Source: Desertivibrio insolitus (lineage in GTDB: Bacteria; Actinomycetota; Actinomycetes; Actinomycetales; Microbacteriaceae). From it: a stretch of DNA of 64,000 nucleotides. Numbering within the stretch: the first letter of the stretch is position 1; every line of letters starts with the position of its first letter. The stretch lies in NCBI RefSeq assembly GCF_017355965.1, contig NZ_JAFIQW010000002.1, positions 143,073-207,072 of the forward strand. The letters are read 5' to 3'. This document shows, piece by piece, positions 18,496 to 27,673 of the stretch. Under the pieces are notes generated by a model. The model was not told the DNA's origin, did no database searches, and was given only the letters and a program-made list of their open reading frames with translations. The position numbers were made by a program, and so were the translations under genes.

Positions 18496-19533
18496 CTACC
18501 CCCGCTGCGGAGTGCTCTCGCGCACCACGACCTCGCCCGAGATGGTGACGATGGCGTGGCCGTCGGTCTCCGCGGTGGCGAGCTCGATCGCGGCGGCACC
18601 GACCTGCTCGAGCGGCAGTCGCACGGTGGTCAGTGCGGGGGTCACGTCGCGGGCGGTCGCGATGTCGTCGAAGCCCGCGATCGCGAGCCGTCCCGGCACG
18701 TCGACGCCCTCCTCGCGCAGGCGCGACATCGCGCCGACCGCCATGACGTCGTTGACCGCGAAGACGCAGTCGATGTCGTCGATGCCGCGCTCGAGCATCC
18801 GGCCGCCGGCGTCGTAGCCGCCGTCGCGGGTGAAGTCCGACTCGAAGACTCGCTCCTCCGCGAGCTCGAGACCGTGCTCGGCGAGCCCTGCTCGGAAGCC
18901 GGCGAGGCGGTCGCGGGCCGTCATGAGCGAGCTGACCCCGGTCAGGGCTGCGAAGGAGCGGTAGCCGCGCTCGACGAGGGCGAGCGCGAGGTCGCGCGCG
19001 CCGCCGTGGTTGTCGATCTGCACCGTGTCGAAGGGCAGCGAGCGCTGCGACACCATGACCACGCGCCCGCCGAGGTTGCGGATCGCCTCGAGCTCCCGGG
19101 TCAACTGCTCGTCGAGCTCCGCGTCGACGAAGCGTGATCCGGCGACGATGACCACGCGGGGCCGCTGCCCGCGCAGCGTGCGCACGATGTCGAGCTCGCG
19201 CTTGGCGTCGCGCTGCGTGATGCCGATGGTCGAGACGAGGCCGAGCTGCTCCGCGTCGCGCACGACACCGGACGCTATCGACGAGAAGTAGGGGTCGGCG
19301 ATGTCGCTCACGATGAGCGCGAGTGTCGACGAGGTGCCCTTGGCGATGCTCTGCGCGGAGAGGTTGGCGACGTAGCCGAGCCGCTCGGCGGCCTCGAGCA
19401 CGCGGGCGCGGTAGGTCTCGTTGACCTTGCGCGTCGACCCGTTGAGGGAGCGCGACGCGGTCGCCAACGAGACGCCGGCCTCGCGGGCGACGTCGTGCAG
19501 GGTGGGCGGCATGCCGTGGATGGTCTCGTTCAT
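18496..19533 (-). CDS. LacI-family transcriptional regulator of the glycoside locus
   Basis: A 345-residue LacI/GalR protein. HTH TLHDVAREAGVSLATASRSLNGS with hinge region YVANLSAQSIAKGTS, then a sugar-binding core (ALIVSDIADPYFSSIASG, IAGFDDIATARDVTPALTTVR). The ATG at 19533 follows GAGGAA; the longer open frame is not supported. It sits between the two operons that carry GG(T/G)AAACGCTTTCC-type sites, one of which (19637-19650) lies about 100 bases from its own start, so it is probably the cluster repressor and autoregulated. The inducer is unknown. Confidence 0.9.
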   Translation of the reverse strand: MNETIHGMPPTLHDVAREAGVSLATASRSLNGSTRKVNETYRARVLEAAERLGYVANLSAQSIAKGTSSTLALIVSDIADPYFSSIASGVVRDAEQLGLVSTIGITQRDAKRELDIVRTLRGQRPRVVIVAGSRFVDAELDEQLTRELEAIRNLGGRVVMVSQRSLPFDTVQIDNHGGARDLALALVERGYRSFAALTGVSSLMTARDRLAGFRAGLAEHGLELAEERVFESDFTRDGGYDAGGRMLERGIDDIDCVFAVNDVMAVGAMSRLREEGVDVPGRLAIAGFDDIATARDVTPALTTVRLPLEQVGAAAIELATAETDGHAIVTISGEVVVRESTPQRG

Positions 19534-19636
19534 CCGCGTCGTTCCTCGTTCGTGGGTCGGGTTTCCGCTGACTCTAGCCCCGCGAGGCGACGCGCAAGCG
19601 CCGCCCTGCCCAGGCGCCGCGCTGCTCGCTATGCTG

Positions 19637-19650
19637 GGCAAGCGTTTTCC
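19637..19650. promoter_or_regulatory. LacI-family operator in the divergent promoter region
   Basis: GGCAAGCGTTTTCC lies between the regulator (minus) and the Gfo/Idh gene at 19702 (plus). It differs from the cluster consensus at a few positions and could control both directions. Confidence 0.7.
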
Positions 19651-19701
19651 GGCGACAGGAGTGACCGGACGACCGGGCGCACGCACGATCGAGGAGGATC
19701 G

Positions 19702-20787
19702 ATGGCCACAGCACTGAGAGCCGGCATCCTGGGCACCGGCGCGATCGCCGCGCATCACGCCGAGGCGCTGGCCGCCGACCCGCTCGCCGAGCTCGTCGCG
19801 GTCGCCGACGTGCGTCGCGAGAGCGCGGAGGCCTTCGGGCAGACCTGGCACGCCGCCGTCCACGACGACCTGCCGTCCCTGCTCGCCGCCGGGATCGACG
19901 TGCTGCACGTCTGCACGCCACCGGGCGTGCACGCCGAGCAGGCGATCGCCGCACTCGACGCGGGCGTGCACGTCGTCGTCGAGAAGCCGCCGGCCCGCTC
20001 ACTCGAGCAGCTCGACGACATGGTCGCCGCCGCGAAGCGCAACGACCGTGAGCTCGCGATCGTCTTCCAGCAGCGCACCGGCACCGCCGCGGCCCACGTG
20101 CGCCGGCTGCTCGACGAGGGCGCCCTCGGTCGCCCGCTCCTCGCCCTCTGCCACACACTCTGGTTCCGCGACCAGGGCTACTTCGACGTGCCGTGGCGCG
20201 GCAGCTGGGAGACCGAGGGCGGCGGCCCGACGCTCGGGCACGGCATCCACCAGCTCGACCTGCTCGCCTGGCTGCTCGGCGACGCCGAGGAGGTGAGCGG
20301 CCGGCTGTGGCGCCTCGGGCGCGAGACCGGAACGGAGGACTCCTCGACCGCCGTCATCACGTTCGCGAACGGCGTCGTCGCCTCCGTCGTGACGAGCGCC
20401 GTCGCGCCGCGCGAGACGAGCTCCATCCGCATCGACACCGAGTTCGCCACGGTCACCGTCGACCACCTCTACGGTCACGGCCACGACAACTGGCGCATCA
20501 CGGCCGCGCCCGGCGTGCCCGACGAGGTCGTCGAGGGCTGGCGCTTCCCCGAGCACGAGGAGCGCAGCGGACACGTCCCGCTCCTCCGCGAGGTCTACGC
20601 GGCGATCCGCGAGGGCCGCCCGCTGCCCTCGACCGCGTCCGACCCCGCCCGCTCGTTCGAGCTCGTCGCCGCGATCTCGCTCTCGGCCGCTCGCGGTCGG
20701 CCGGTCGCGCTCGAGGAGGTGCGTCGCGACTCCGGCATCCGCGCGTCGCTCGAGGCGCCGGTGATCGACCGCCGGACCGGGCGGTGA
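19702..20787 (+). CDS. Gfo/Idh/MocA family oxidoreductase (second)
   Basis: A 361-residue NAD(P)-dependent dehydrogenase. The Rossmann start is GILGTGAIAAHHAEAL, DVLHVCTPPGVHAEQAI follows, and VVEKPPARS carries the EKP lysine. GGGPTLGHGIHQLDLLAWLLG is the C-domain helix with the active-site His/Asp. The ATG at 19702 has an excellent GAGGAGGATCG site. Its stop overlaps the GTG of the next gene (GTGA). It is different in sequence from the Gfo/Idh at 16700 and probably acts at another step of the same pathway. Confidence 0.92.
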   Translation: MATALRAGILGTGAIAAHHAEALAADPLAELVAVADVRRESAEAFGQTWHAAVHDDLPSLLAAGIDVLHVCTPPGVHAEQAIAALDAGVHVVVEKPPARSLEQLDDMVAAAKRNDRELAIVFQQRTGTAAAHVRRLLDEGALGRPLLALCHTLWFRDQGYFDVPWRGSWETEGGGPTLGHGIHQLDLLAWLLGDAEEVSGRLWRLGRETGTEDSSTAVITFANGVVASVVTSAVAPRETSSIRIDTEFATVTVDHLYGHGHDNWRITAAPGVPDEVVEGWRFPEHEERSGHVPLLREVYAAIREGRPLPSTASDPARSFELVAAISLSAARGRPVALEEVRRDSGIRASLEAPVIDRRTGR

Positions 20788-21692
20788 CCGAGCCGCTCTT
20801 CCGCGACCCCGTGCATGACGGGGCATCCGATCCCACCGTCCTCCGCGACCGGGCGACGGGCGAGCTCGTCATGTTCTACACGCAGCGGCGACCGGATGAC
20901 CCGGGGCCGGGCGTCTCCTGGATCCACGGCAGCCGCATCGGCGTCGCCCGCTCCGCCGACGGGCGCACCTGGCGCTACGACGGCGTCGTCGACGGCCTCG
21001 ACTCCGCGGATGCCCCAGGCCTCAACACTCACTGGGCACCGGAGGTCTTCTGGTCGGGCTCGGACTACCGGATGTACCTGACCTTCATCGAGGGCGTGCC
21101 GGACTCGTGGGACGCGCCTCGCGTCATCCGTGAGTACCGCAGCGACGACCTGCGCGAATGGCGGCACGTCGGGGTGCTGCCGTTCGGCGACCGGGTGATC
21201 GACGCCGCCGTCGCGCGCTGCCCCGACGGGCGCTGGCGCTGCTGGGTGAAGGACGAGGCGCGGAACTCGACGACGTGGGGGTTCGCGAGCGACGACCTCG
21301 AGTCGTGGCGACCCGAGGGGCTCGTGATCGGCGGGCGCCCGCACGAGGGGCCGAACGTGTTCGAGCTCGGCGGCGCCTGGTGGCTGCTCGTCGACGAGTG
21401 GCGGGGCATGGGCGTGTACCGGTCGCCGGATGCCGTGCGCTGGGAGCGGCAGGGCGGGCCGGATGATGTGCTGCTCGGCGACCACCCCGTGGGTCGTCAC
21501 GGCGACGTGCTCGTCGAGGACGGCAGGGCGACCCTGTACTACTTCGACCACCCGGAGTGGGCGGGCGAGGAGGTCGAGGATGCGCCGGGCGCGGACGCTC
21601 GCAGGACCGTCATCCGCTCGATCGAACTGAAACTGAACGGCACTCGGTTAGAGTGCGCGGGCGGTGACACACCGGCCCGGAACGCTGGTTGA
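20784..21692 (+). CDS. Glycoside hydrolase, five-bladed propeller, GH43-like
   Basis: A 302-residue intracellular protein with no signal peptide. DPVHDGASDPTVLRD near the N-terminus gives the catalytic-base Asp region. LNTHWAPEVFWSG and DRVIDAAVARCPDGRW mark later blades, and repeated W/F-x-SDDLxxW motifs fit a beta-propeller of clan GH-F. It starts at a GTG inside the previous stop (translational coupling). A GH43-like enzyme acting on short imported glycosides is the best guess; whether it is an active hydrolase is not certain because the acid Glu cannot be placed with confidence. Confidence 0.75.
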   Translation: MTEPLFRDPVHDGASDPTVLRDRATGELVMFYTQRRPDDPGPGVSWIHGSRIGVARSADGRTWRYDGVVDGLDSADAPGLNTHWAPEVFWSGSDYRMYLTFIEGVPDSWDAPRVIREYRSDDLREWRHVGVLPFGDRVIDAAVARCPDGRWRCWVKDEARNSTTWGFASDDLESWRPEGLVIGGRPHEGPNVFELGGAWWLLVDEWRGMGVYRSPDAVRWERQGGPDDVLLGDHPVGRHGDVLVEDGRATLYYFDHPEWAGEEVEDAPGADARRTVIRSIELKLNGTRLECAGGDTPARNAG

Positions 21693-21719
21693 CCGATCGC
21701 AGATCGTGCCCTACCTTTG

Positions 21720-21733
21720 GGGAAACGCTTTCC
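21720..21733. promoter_or_regulatory. LacI-family operator before the CUT1 transporter operon
   Basis: GGGAAACGCTTTCC is the best match to the 17940 site. It lies about 40 bases upstream of the binding-protein start, giving the transporter its own regulated promoter. Confidence 0.8.
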
Positions 21734-21774
21734 GAAGCGCTCACAGCAGACAATGTCGTTCTGGAAGGACAAGG

Positions 21775-23085
21775 ATGTTCAGTACCCGTAAGCGCAGAGC
21801 AGGCGTCGCCCTCGCGCTCACCACGAGCGCTGCGATCGCGCTCACCGGCTGCTCCGGCGGAGGCGGCTCCGAGCCCGCCGCGACCTTCGACCCGGAGGAG
21901 GAGGTCACCCTCGACCTGGCCTTCTGGGGCAACGACGTGCGTGCCGACTTCTACAACCAGGCCATCGCGGCGTTCAACGAGGAGTACCCGAACATCACGG
22001 TGAACACCTCGTTCCTCGCCTTCCCCGAGTTCTGGGAGGCCCGCCAGGTCGAGGCCGCCGGCGGCAACCTGCCGGATGTCATGCAGTTCGACTACTCGTA
22101 CCTGCGTCAGTACTCCGAGAACGGCCTGCTGCTGCCGCTCGACGACTACATGGGCGGCATCATCGAGACCGACGGCCTGGCGCAGAACATCCTCGACATC
22201 GGCGTCGTGAACGACCAGACCACCGCGATCGCGACGAGCACCAACGCGTGGGGCCTCTACACCAACCCGATCCTCGCGCAGGAGGTCGGCGCCTCGGTCT
22301 ACGAGGGCGGCGGCAGCTGGGAGGACTACAACGACTACATGATCGAGGCCACGCAGGCCGCCGGTGACTCCGGCGTCTACGGCGGCACCGACTGGACCGG
22401 TCGCATTCAGAACTTCGAGCTCCACCTCCGCGCGCAGGGCGAGAACCTCTTCACCGAGGAGGGCGAGCCGAACTTCACGCAGGAGGACGTCGCCGAGTTC
22501 TTCGACCTCGGCACCGAGGTCCGCGAGCAGGGCGGGGTCGTCCCCGGCCAGCTGCTCGAGGAGCTCTACCCCGTCTCGGCCTTCGACTCGGCCCGCTCGC
22601 TCTCCGAGCTGACCTGGGACAACTTCGGCGCCGGCTACCTCGGCAACCTGGGCGAGCCCTACACCGAGCTCGGCCTCGTCGAGCCGCCCACCGCTGAGGA
22701 GGGCTCGCAGGACCTCTACCTCAAGCCGTCGATGCTCCACGCGATCTCCGCGAACACCGACCACCCCGAGGCCGCCGCGACGCTGGTGAACTTCCTCATC
22801 AACGACCCGCAGGTCTCGCAGATCTTCGGCACCAACCGCGGCATCCCCGCGTCTGAGACCCAGCTCGAGTCGCTCTCACTCGAGGGCCTCGACGCCCAGA
22901 TCCGCGAGTACGAGCAGTCCATCGAGGACCGCCTCGGCGACGCCCCGCCCGTCCCGATCGTCGGCTACGGCGCGATCGAGGAGGAGTGGCGCCAGATCGG
23001 TACCGAGCTCGGCCTCGGCACCATCACCCCGGAGGCCGCCGCGGAGCGCTTCTTCACCGAGATGGAAGTCATCCTCAACAGCTGA
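21775..23085 (+). CDS. Extracellular solute-binding lipoprotein (CUT1, family 1)
   Basis: A 436-residue sugar-binding lipoprotein. The N-terminus has Arg/Lys residues, a hydrophobic core and the lipobox ALTGC near residue 23. VTLDLAFWGNDVRADFYNQAIAAFNEEYPNI is the typical SBP_bac_1 opening, and aromatic-rich segments suit oligosaccharide binding. The ATG at 21775 follows GGAAGGACAAGG. It is the first gene of the binding protein - permease - permease operon, with no dedicated ATPase, which is normal for CUT1 systems that share MsiK. Confidence 0.93.
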   Translation: MFSTRKRRAGVALALTTSAAIALTGCSGGGGSEPAATFDPEEEVTLDLAFWGNDVRADFYNQAIAAFNEEYPNITVNTSFLAFPEFWEARQVEAAGGNLPDVMQFDYSYLRQYSENGLLLPLDDYMGGIIETDGLAQNILDIGVVNDQTTAIATSTNAWGLYTNPILAQEVGASVYEGGGSWEDYNDYMIEATQAAGDSGVYGGTDWTGRIQNFELHLRAQGENLFTEEGEPNFTQEDVAEFFDLGTEVREQGGVVPGQLLEELYPVSAFDSARSLSELTWDNFGAGYLGNLGEPYTELGLVEPPTAEEGSQDLYLKPSMLHAISANTDHPEAAATLVNFLINDPQVSQIFGTNRGIPASETQLESLSLEGLDAQIREYEQSIEDRLGDAPPVPIVGYGAIEEEWRQIGTELGLGTITPEAAAERFFTEMEVILNS

Positions 23086-23091
23086 CATCCG

Positions 23092-23125
23092 GCGGGGTGG
23101 GGGTTCCTCGGAGCCCCCACCCCGC
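23092..23125 (+). terminator. Intercistronic hairpin after the CUT1 binding protein
   Basis: Perfect 12-base arms (GCGGGGTGGGGG at 23092-23103, complement at 23114-23125) surround a 10-base loop. It is placed like the hairpin at 9629-9663, after the binding-protein gene, and likely lets the binding protein outnumber the permeases. Confidence 0.75.
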
Positions 23126-23149
23126 TCCCACAACGTCAGGAGACAGACA

Positions 23150-24148
23150 GTGACCACCCAGTTGGAGCCGCGACCGAAGACGGTCGCGCCCGACCTGCCG
23201 ACCTCCGCCAAGCCGAGCCAGCCTCGGCCCGGCGGCAAGGGGATCAGGCGTGGCTCGAAGCAGGCCGCCCGCGAGACGCGAGCCGGGTACGGGTTCCTCC
23301 TGCCCTGGCTGATCGGCTTCTTCGGCCTCACCGTTGGCCCGATGGCCTTCTCCCTGTACCTCGCCTTCACGCGGTACAACCTCTTCACCGACCCGCAGTG
23401 GATCGGTTTCGACAACTTCACCCGGATGTTCACGCAGGACCCGCAGTTCCTGCAGTCCGTCCAGGTCACCCTCATCTACGTGCTGGTCGGAACCCCGATC
23501 AAGCTCGCTGCGGCTCTCGGCGTCGCAATGCTGCTCAACGCCGTCACCCGTGGCAGCGGATTCTTCCGCTCCGCCTTCTACGCCCCGTCGCTCATCGGCG
23601 CGAGCGTCAGTGTCGCCATCGTCTGGCGCGCCATGTTCAACACCGACGGCCCCGTCGACACCGGCCTCAGCTCGGTGGGTATCGACATCGGTGGCTGGGT
23701 CGGCAACGTAGACCTCGTCCTCCCGATGATGATCCTCCTCGCCGTCTGGCAGTTCGGCGCCCCGATGGTCATCTTCCTCGCCGGCCTCAAGCAGGTTCCG
23801 CGCGAGCTCTACGAGGCCGCCGAGATGGACGGCGCCGGCAAGTTCCGTCAGTTCCGCAGCGTCACGATGCCGATGCTGTCGTCGGTCATCTTCTTCAACC
23901 TGCTGCTCGAGACGATCAACGCGTTCCAGGTCTTCGCCAGCGCGTACATCATCTCCAACGGCAGCGGCGGCCCCGCCGGCCAGACGAACTTCTACACGCT
24001 GTACCTCTACGGACGCGCGTTCCGCGACGGCCAGATGGGCTACGCCTCGGCCATGGCTTGGGTGCTGCTGCTCGTCGTGGCGGTCATCGCCTTCATCCTG
24101 TTCAAGACCTCGAAGTCGTGGGTCCACTACGCGGGGGACAACCGATGA
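23150..24148 (+). CDS. Sugar ABC transporter permease (MalF/LacF-like)
   Basis: A 332-residue inner-membrane permease. A 45-residue cytoplasmic basic N-terminus precedes six membrane segments. The EAA loop reads EAAEMDGAGKFRQFRSVTMPML, where the ATPase docks. The GTG start at 23150 follows AGGAGACAGACA. Its stop overlaps the next permease start (ATGA). Confidence 0.95.
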   Translation: MTTQLEPRPKTVAPDLPTSAKPSQPRPGGKGIRRGSKQAARETRAGYGFLLPWLIGFFGLTVGPMAFSLYLAFTRYNLFTDPQWIGFDNFTRMFTQDPQFLQSVQVTLIYVLVGTPIKLAAALGVAMLLNAVTRGSGFFRSAFYAPSLIGASVSVAIVWRAMFNTDGPVDTGLSSVGIDIGGWVGNVDLVLPMMILLAVWQFGAPMVIFLAGLKQVPRELYEAAEMDGAGKFRQFRSVTMPMLSSVIFFNLLLETINAFQVFASAYIISNGSGGPAGQTNFYTLYLYGRAFRDGQMGYASAMAWVLLLVVAVIAFILFKTSKSWVHYAGDNR

Positions 24149-25071
24149 GCACCTCCAGCTCCGCCATCAGCAGCCCGTCTCAGCTCGAGGCCCCTCTCGT
24201 CGCCCCGCCGCCCCGCGAGGCACGCTCCGGACGCCGCAAGCTCACGCCCGGCCGGGTCGCGCAGTACGTGCTGCTCGCCCTGCTCACCGCGATCGTGCTC
24301 TACCCGATGATCTGGCTCTTCATCTCGACGTTCAAGCCGTCGAGCGAGTTCGGCCAGAACCCGGGCCTGCTGCCCGAGAACGGCACGATCGACAACTACT
24401 TCAAGGTGCTCGAGGGCATCGGCGGCATCCCGCTCTGGAAGTTCTTCGCGAACTCCCTGCTGCTCGCGGTCGCCGCCGTGGTGGGAACGCTCGCGTCGTC
24501 GTCGCTCGCGGCCTACGCCTTCGCGCGAATCCGCTTCCGCGGTGCCGGGATTTTCTTCGCGGCGATGATCGGCACGCTGCTGCTGCCGTTCCACGTGATC
24601 ATCATCCCGCAGTACGTGCTGTTCCAGCGGCTCGATCTGGTCGACACGTTCTGGCCGCTGATCATCCCGAAGTTCCTCGCGACCGAGGCGTTCTTCGTGT
24701 TCCTCATCGTGCAGTTCATCCGTAACATCCCGAGGGACATGGACGAGGCGGCGCGCATCGACGGGGCGGGGCACCTGCGCACCTTCTTCTCGGTGATCCT
24801 GCCGCTGATCAAGCCGGCCCTGATCACGAGCGCGATCTTCACGTTCATCTGGACCTGGAACGACTTCCTCGGCCCGCTGCTGTACCTGAACTCGCCCGAG
24901 AACTACCCGCTGCCGATCGCGCTGCGCCTCTACAACGACCAGACCTCGGTGTCCGACTACGGCGCCACCGTCGCGGTCTCGTTCCTCGCGCTGCTGCCGG
25001 TGCTGCTGTTCTTCCTCGTCTTCCAGCGCTTCCTGGTCGACGGCGTCGCCACGCAGGGGCTCAAGGGCTGA
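24145..25071 (+). CDS. Sugar ABC transporter permease (MalG-like)
   Basis: A 308-residue inner-membrane permease that pairs with the previous protein. It has six membrane segments, and the EAA loop DEAARIDGAGHLRTFFSVILPLIKPALIT lies near residue 210. The start ATG is within the overlapping ATGA at 24145-24148. No ATPase gene follows. Confidence 0.95.
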   Translation: MSTSSSAISSPSQLEAPLVAPPPREARSGRRKLTPGRVAQYVLLALLTAIVLYPMIWLFISTFKPSSEFGQNPGLLPENGTIDNYFKVLEGIGGIPLWKFFANSLLLAVAAVVGTLASSSLAAYAFARIRFRGAGIFFAAMIGTLLLPFHVIIIPQYVLFQRLDLVDTFWPLIIPKFLATEAFFVFLIVQFIRNIPRDMDEAARIDGAGHLRTFFSVILPLIKPALITSAIFTFIWTWNDFLGPLLYLNSPENYPLPIALRLYNDQTSVSDYGATVAVSFLALLPVLLFFLVFQRFLVDGVATQGLKG

Positions 25072-25073
25072 CC

Positions 25074-25727
25074 TTGAGCCGCAAGGACCGCGCCAGACTG
25101 CGCGCCGCCGACCGGGCGGCGCGCAGCGGCAGCGGCCCCACTCAGCAGGAACCCTCCCGTCTGCCCGGTGCGACGGGAGGGTTCTCCCTGTTCGGCGAGG
25201 TGCTCCTCGTCGGTCTTCTGGTGTCGCTCGCCGGCATCCTGATCGTGACGCTCCCACTGGCGGTCGCCGCAGGCATCCGTCAGCTCCGCCGCTACCTGAG
25301 GGCGGATGACTCGCGCCCTGTGCTCTTCTGGCACGACCTGCGCCGCGGGCTGCTGCCCGGCCTCGGCGTCGGCGTGGCCGCGCTCGTGCTCGTGCTGATC
25401 CTGCTGATCGACGTGGACCTCGCCCGCTCCGGCGCCCTGCCCTGGGGAGAGGTCGTCGGCGCGGTCGGCGTCGTGCTGCTCGTGCTCCTCGCGGCCGGAC
25501 TGCTCGCCGCCGCGTCGCTGTGGTCGCCGGAGGACGGTTGGCGCTCGGCCATCAAGGCGACACCGTCCTACCTGTGGCGCGACCCGGTCGGCGCGCTGCT
25601 GCTCGCGGTCGCGGCCGGCTTCGTGGTGCTCGCGACGTGGCAGCTGTTTCCGCTCGTGGTGCCGGCGCTGGGGCTCGCGTGCTTCGCCGCGGTCGCGGTG
25701 CCGGAGCGCCCGAGCCGCCAGCGCTGA
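25074..25727 (+). CDS. Small polytopic membrane protein, DUF624 (YesL)-like
   Basis: A 217-residue protein starting at TTG two bases after the permease stop, so it is probably part of the transporter operon. The first 35 residues are hydrophilic, then four to five hydrophobic segments follow. The segment LRRYLRADDSRPVLFWHDLRRGLLPG resembles DUF624 proteins, which often accompany CUT1 permeases. The function is unknown. The family call is from arrangement and hydropathy, not a certain motif. Confidence 0.65.
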   Translation: MSRKDRARLRAADRAARSGSGPTQQEPSRLPGATGGFSLFGEVLLVGLLVSLAGILIVTLPLAVAAGIRQLRRYLRADDSRPVLFWHDLRRGLLPGLGVGVAALVLVLILLIDVDLARSGALPWGEVVGAVGVVLLVLLAAGLLAAASLWSPEDGWRSAIKATPSYLWRDPVGALLLAVAAGFVVLATWQLFPLVVPALGLACFAAVAVPERPSRQR

Positions 25728-25760
25728 CGGGCCTCTCGCCGCGCGACCCGACTGGGCCGC

Positions 25761-25994
25761 GCAGCGGCGTATCGAGAGCCAGCCGGGTGGCGAGGGCCGC
25801 ACCCGGCATCCGAACGTCGAAGCGGCATACAACCGCATGCCGGTTTGCACTTCCGATGCCGTGCTCGGGCGGCCCGCCCGTCCGTTGGCTGGCCACGCAG
25901 CGGTGTATCGAGAGCCAGCCGGGTGGCGAGGGCCGCACCCGGCATCCGAACGCCGGAGCGGTATGCAACCGCATGCCGGTTTGCACTTCCGATG
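25761..25994. repeat. Two 98-base direct repeats
   Basis: Copies at 25761-25858 and 25897-25994 are nearly identical; both begin GCAGCGG(C/T)GTATCGAGAG and end GGTTTGCACTTCCGATG. They begin with the half of the palindromic element seen at 26021-26048 and 54128-54160. The 537-base gap 25728-26264 contains these repeats and no gene I can support. Confidence 0.75.
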
Positions 25995-26020
25995 GCGTGA
26001 TCTAAGCAGCCCACCCGTCA

Positions 26021-26048
26021 GTCGAGTAGCCGCGCAGCGGCGTATCGG
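26021..26048. repeat. REP-like palindromic element
   Basis: GTCGAGTAGCCGC - GCA - GCGGCGTATCGG is an imperfect inverted repeat of the same family as 54128-54160 and the copies inside dnaX. Confidence 0.65.
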
Positions 26049-26264
26049 GAATTCGGCGGGCGCCGCGGGGGACCGACCCCGCATCGAAGCTGCAACCCCG
26101 CCACCAGGAGCATGCGGGGGTGCAGCTCGATTGCGGGATCGCAAGCCGACGCCGGTGGAGGGTCTCGATATGCGGCGCCGTGCACCGCTACTCGACCGCC
26201 GAGGGGCGGGAGGAGGCGGGAGGACCGTGGCCGGGCGCGCGCTCACCGACGCCCGGCCACGGAG

Positions 26265-27671
26265 TCAGACCGCGCTGTGGCGCGCGTACTGCTCTCGGAT
26301 GATCGGCCGGTGGTCGACCGCGGGGGAGGCCGCGATGTCGAGCGGCCACTCCGGGCGCGAGCCCGTCAGTGCCCACGCCGCCTGCGCGGCGGCGCCGCGG
26401 GCCACGTACTCGCCCGGGTTCGGCACGACGACCGGCTCCGCGAACACCTGCGCCGCGACGGCCTGCACCGCCGGGTTGAGCGCGGCGCCGCCGATGAGCA
26501 GCAGCCGCTCCGCGCCGACCCCGAGGGAACGGATGGCGTCGAGGCCGTCTGCGAGACCGCACAGCAGCCCCTCGATCGCGGCGCGCGCGAGAGCGGGCCG
26601 CGTCGTCGAGGCGAGGGTCATGCCGAACAGCGTCGCCGTGGCATCCGGCAGGTTCGGCGTGCGCTCGCCCTCGAAGTAGGGCTGCAGCACGAGTCCGGAT
26701 GACCCGGGCTCGGCCTCGAGCGCGAGGGCGCCGAGCGCGTCGTGGTCGACGCCGAGGAGTCCCGCGATGCTGTCGAGCACCCGGGCGGCGTTGAGCGTCG
26801 CGACGAGGGGCAGGAAGTTGCCGCTCGCGTCCGCGAAGCCGGCGACCGTGCCGGTGGCGTCGTGCGTCGAGGTCTCGGTGACCGCGAACACGGTGCCGCT
26901 CGTGCCGATCGACACGACGACGTCGCCGACCGAGGCGCCGAGCCCGAGGGCGGCGCCGGCGTTATCGCCCGCGCCCGCGCCGACGACGAGGTCGCCGGGG
27001 CCGGGCACCGACTCGGCGGGGCCGAGCACGCGCGGCAGCACGACGTCTGAGGCATCGCGCCGGAGCGCGGTCCCCAGGATGTCGCGCAGGTACTCGCCCG
27101 ACACCGGGTCGAAGTACAGCGTGCCGCTCGCGTCGGAGCGGTCGGTCACGAGCTCCTCGAGCACGGGGCCGTGCTCGCTCTCGCCCGCGGGGCCGTAGCC
27201 GCGTAGGCGCCACGTCAGCCAGTCGTGGGGGAGCGCGACGGCGGCCACGCGGGCCGCGTTGTCGGGCTCCGCGTCGGCGAGCCATCGCAGCTTCGTCACG
27301 GTGAACGAGGCGACGGGCACGGAGCCGGTGCGGTCGGCGAGCACCGACGCACCGATCTCCGCGGTCAGGTCGCTCGCGGCCTGAGCGGAGCGGGTGTCGT
27401 TCCACAGCAGCGCGTCACGGATCACCCGCCCGTCCGAGTCGAGCGCGACCATGCCGTGCTGCTGACCGCCGATGGCGATCGCCGCGACGTCCTCGAGCCC
27501 GCCGGCCTCGGCGAGCGCACTCTGCAGCGCGTCCCACCAGTGGGCGGGGTCGACGGCGGTGCCGGCCGGGTGGGATGCCCGGCCGGCACGGACCTGTCGC
27601 CCTGACTCGAGGTCGACGATGACGACCTTGCAGCTCTGCGTCGACGAGTCGACGCCGGCGACGAGGGTCAC
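26265..27671 (-). CDS. xylB: Xylulokinase
   Basis: A 468-residue FGGY-family kinase that phosphorylates D-xylulose. [15 protein letters not shown] is the N-terminal ATP-phosphate site, [11 protein letters not shown] and [10 protein letters not shown] are substrate-side motifs, and [12 protein letters not shown] and [12 protein letters not shown] are in the C-terminal ATPase lobe. The GTG start at 27671 lies two bases after the xylA stop. With xylA it forms a two-gene operon facing away from the ROK regulator. Confidence 0.95.
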   Translation of the reverse strand: MTLVAGVDSSTQSCKVVIVDLESGRQVRAGRASHPAGTAVDPAHWWDALQSALAEAGGLEDVAAIAIGGQQHGMVALDSDGRVIRDALLWNDTRSAQAASDLTAEIGASVLADRTGSVPVASFTVTKLRWLADAEPDNAARVAAVALPHDWLTWRLRGYGPAGESEHGPVLEELVTDRSDASGTLYFDPVSGEYLRDILGTALRRDASDVVLPRVLGPAESVPGPGDLVVGAGAGDNAGAALGLGASVGDVVVSIGTSGTVFAVTETSTHDATGTVAGFADASGNFLPLVATLNAARVLDSIAGLLGVDHDALGALALEAEPGSSGLVLQPYFEGERTPNLPDATATLFGMTLASTTRPALARAAIEGLLCGLADGLDAIRSLGVGAERLLLIGGAALNPAVQAVAAQVFAEPVVVPNPGEYVARGAAAQAAWALTGSRPEWPLDIAASPAVDHRPIIREQYARHSAV

Positions 27672-27673
27672 CG

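Noticed and set aside
18496..19971. Longer N-terminus for the LacI regulator (to 19971)
   Set aside because: The extension runs through the operator and into the divergent Gfo/Idh gene; the ATG at 19533 has a ribosome site and gives the normal LacI N-terminus.
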